A stretch of DNA of 64,000 bases from Sideroxydans sp. Its GTDB lineage: Bacteria > Pseudomonadota > Gammaproteobacteria > Burkholderiales > Gallionellaceae. The stretch covers positions 1-64,000 of the forward strand of contig DAIDAG010000057.1 of NCBI GenBank assembly GCA_027310725.1, in the 5' to 3' direction. Position numbers and translations under genes: made by a program. The notes under the pieces are model-generated. The model did not search any database and had not been told where the DNA came from. It worked only from the letters and a program-made list of their open reading frames with translations. Positions 63,132-64,000 of the stretch are shown piece by piece. Numbering within the stretch: position 1 is the first letter of the stretch; each line of letters begins with the position of its first letter.

Positions 63132-64000
63132 ATTCAAAATTCGGCGATACAGCATTAATACGGCGCTCAAGAAGAATACATGATGCAACTTCTTCATTGA
63201 TATCGAGGCGCCACCTTTAGATTGCCGTGCACTATCCCTTAATTTGGTCGATGTAAGTGATGTCAGTAGGGTCGGTGCGTGGGTCGTCCCAAGAGGTTCA
63301 CGTTTCGTTGAGCGATAATTATCGGCGCGCTGTATAAAGTTGTCATCATGTATCTTAAGTTTTCCATCCCTCGATATTTCAATAAGCCGTTCCAATGAAT
63401 TACCCACAAGAATTAATTGGTTGTTCTCAAAGCCGAGAAATATAAGTAGGTTTTCTATGGTCTTTATATCTTCTGGATAAGCAATGCGTAGTCCACTATG
63501 GTTGCGACTATAGTTTTGTATCCATACTCCAATGCCTTCATCAAGTATCTTTTCAGCTTTTGGGTTTTCGAGACCATCTCTAAATTTCGGTATTAAGACA
63601 GTGGCATGCCCCGTTATCAATTTACTCGCCCCATTATTTCGTCTATGGATCGATAGATTTGTTCTGGGAGATTCATTTTTGCTGCCGATAGGGCGATAAA
63701 CGCAATATCCGGTTTTACGCTCGATATTTCTAGCAGATTCACTTAAAGCTCGTATTTCAATTTCCTCTCTGGCGTAGCGATTAGCGATTTGTGCGATCGG
63801 AAATCCATTTGCAATATCAGTAAGAATGATATGAGTAAGTTTGGGTGAACAAAGATATTTAATCGGTGGCGAGGGTGGATGGTTACTCGCTGAAAATGGC
63901 TGGTCAGCGAGGCGCGTGTGAGGATCGAGACCAACTGAATTCTTGAGCAGCCAATTTAACGCAAGGGTTGCAGGCGATGTTCCCGGATTCTGGTGAGAGG
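63108..64000 (-). CDS. Unrecognised protein, N-terminus beyond the right window edge
   Basis: The minus-strand frame is open from the window edge at 64000 to a stop at 63108, at least 296 residues; the frame's first in-window Met-type start (63620) is internal, not the true one. Readable parts are TLALNWLLKNSVGLDPHT, IAQIANRYAREEIEIRAL, TGYCVYRPIGS, GHATVLIPKF and LSERLIEISRD-like sequence; no signal peptide or membrane helix is visible. Not recognised. It is of the size and style of mobile-element proteins, but that is a guess. Confidence 0.6.
   Translation of the reverse strand, partial: SHQNPGTSPATLALNWLLKNSVGLDPHTRLADQPFSASNHPPSPPIKYLCSPKLTHIILTDIANGFPIAQIANRYAREEIEIRALSESARNIERKTGYCVYRPIGSKNESPRTNLSIHRRNNGASKLITGHATVLIPKFRDGLENPKAEKILDEGIGVWIQNYSRNHSGLRIAYPEDIKTIENLLIFLGFENNQLILVGNSLERLIEISRDGKLKIHDDNFIQRADNYRSTKREPLGTTHAPTLLTSLTSTKLRDSARQSKGGASISMKKLHHVFFLSAVLMLYRRILNSNAINSS

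Overview
The window looks like the chromosome of a sulfur-oxidising betaproteobacterium, probably of the Nitrosomonadales (the Gallionella/Sideroxydans/Sulfuricella side of the class). This rests on a sox thiosulfate-oxidation operon without soxCD, several periplasmic DsrE-like proteins, c-type cytochromes and a large c-di-GMP/chemosensory gene set. No database search was run, so the placement is an inference. No rRNA, tRNA, intact insertion sequence or CRISPR array was seen.

Layout. (1) 1-10.1 kb: small metabolic genes. These are two paralogous dimeric alpha/beta-barrel proteins with a shared upstream hairpin, an alpha/beta hydrolase, DUF6157 and GFA proteins, EthD and RibD/DHFR-like proteins with a WYL-domain regulator, an ECF41 sigma factor with its AhpD-like partner (each behind a textbook ECF41 promoter), a GNAT acetyltransferase, and a divergent MocR regulator/EamA transporter pair. 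(2) 10.1-14.7 kb: an AT-richer patch with an Ala-rich small protein, direct repeats, a structured stretch, a putative HEPN protein next to a membrane-anchored coiled-coil protein, and a methionine aminopeptidase. (3) 14.7-18.4 kb: a 1245-residue Cache/multi-PAS diguanylate cyclase. (4) 19.1-34.0 kb: the sulfur region. (5) 34.3-39.8 kb: a broken chemoreceptor gene, a GGDEF-EAL protein, a double receiver protein and a prepilin-like protein. (6) 40.3-51.3 kb: a complete Wsp-like chemosensory operon whose last gene encodes a receiver protein with a degenerate GGDEF and an intact EAL domain. (7) 51.5-55.8 kb: a DgcZ-like zinc-binding diguanylate cyclase, an alcohol dehydrogenase/LysR pair and small proteins. 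(8) 55.9-64 kb: accessory genes including a run of unrecognised small genes, ihfB, a Phd/PIN toxin-antitoxin pair, an XRE regulator, a beta-propeller lipoprotein and a gene cut by the window edge.

The most interesting system is in region 4. An ECF sigma factor and an unusual anti-sigma factor (cytoplasmic anti-sigma part, one membrane helix, periplasmic DsrE-like domain with a single cysteine) head the operon sigma/anti-sigma/soxX/soxY/soxZ/soxA/soxB/TsuA-like transporter. I find four copies of one promoter pattern, GGAAT-17 nt-CGTCTT. They lie before the sigma gene itself, before the divergent dsrE-like gene, before a second dsrE-like gene, and before an operon that starts with a five-haem cytochrome in which a three-haem cytochrome is fused to a TsdA-like thiosulfate dehydrogenase. 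All four have exactly the same spacer. This suggests a self-contained sulfur regulon in which a periplasmic DsrE-like domain senses a sulfur species (perhaps as a persulfide on its cysteine), releases the sigma factor, and switches on Sox, the cytochrome fusion, periplasmic DsrE proteins, a solute-binding protein, a DsbC-like protein and probably the porin.

A second theme is cyclic-di-GMP: three proteins likely to make it or both make and break it, plus a Wsp-type signalling array whose terminal output looks like a phosphodiesterase rather than the usual cyclase.
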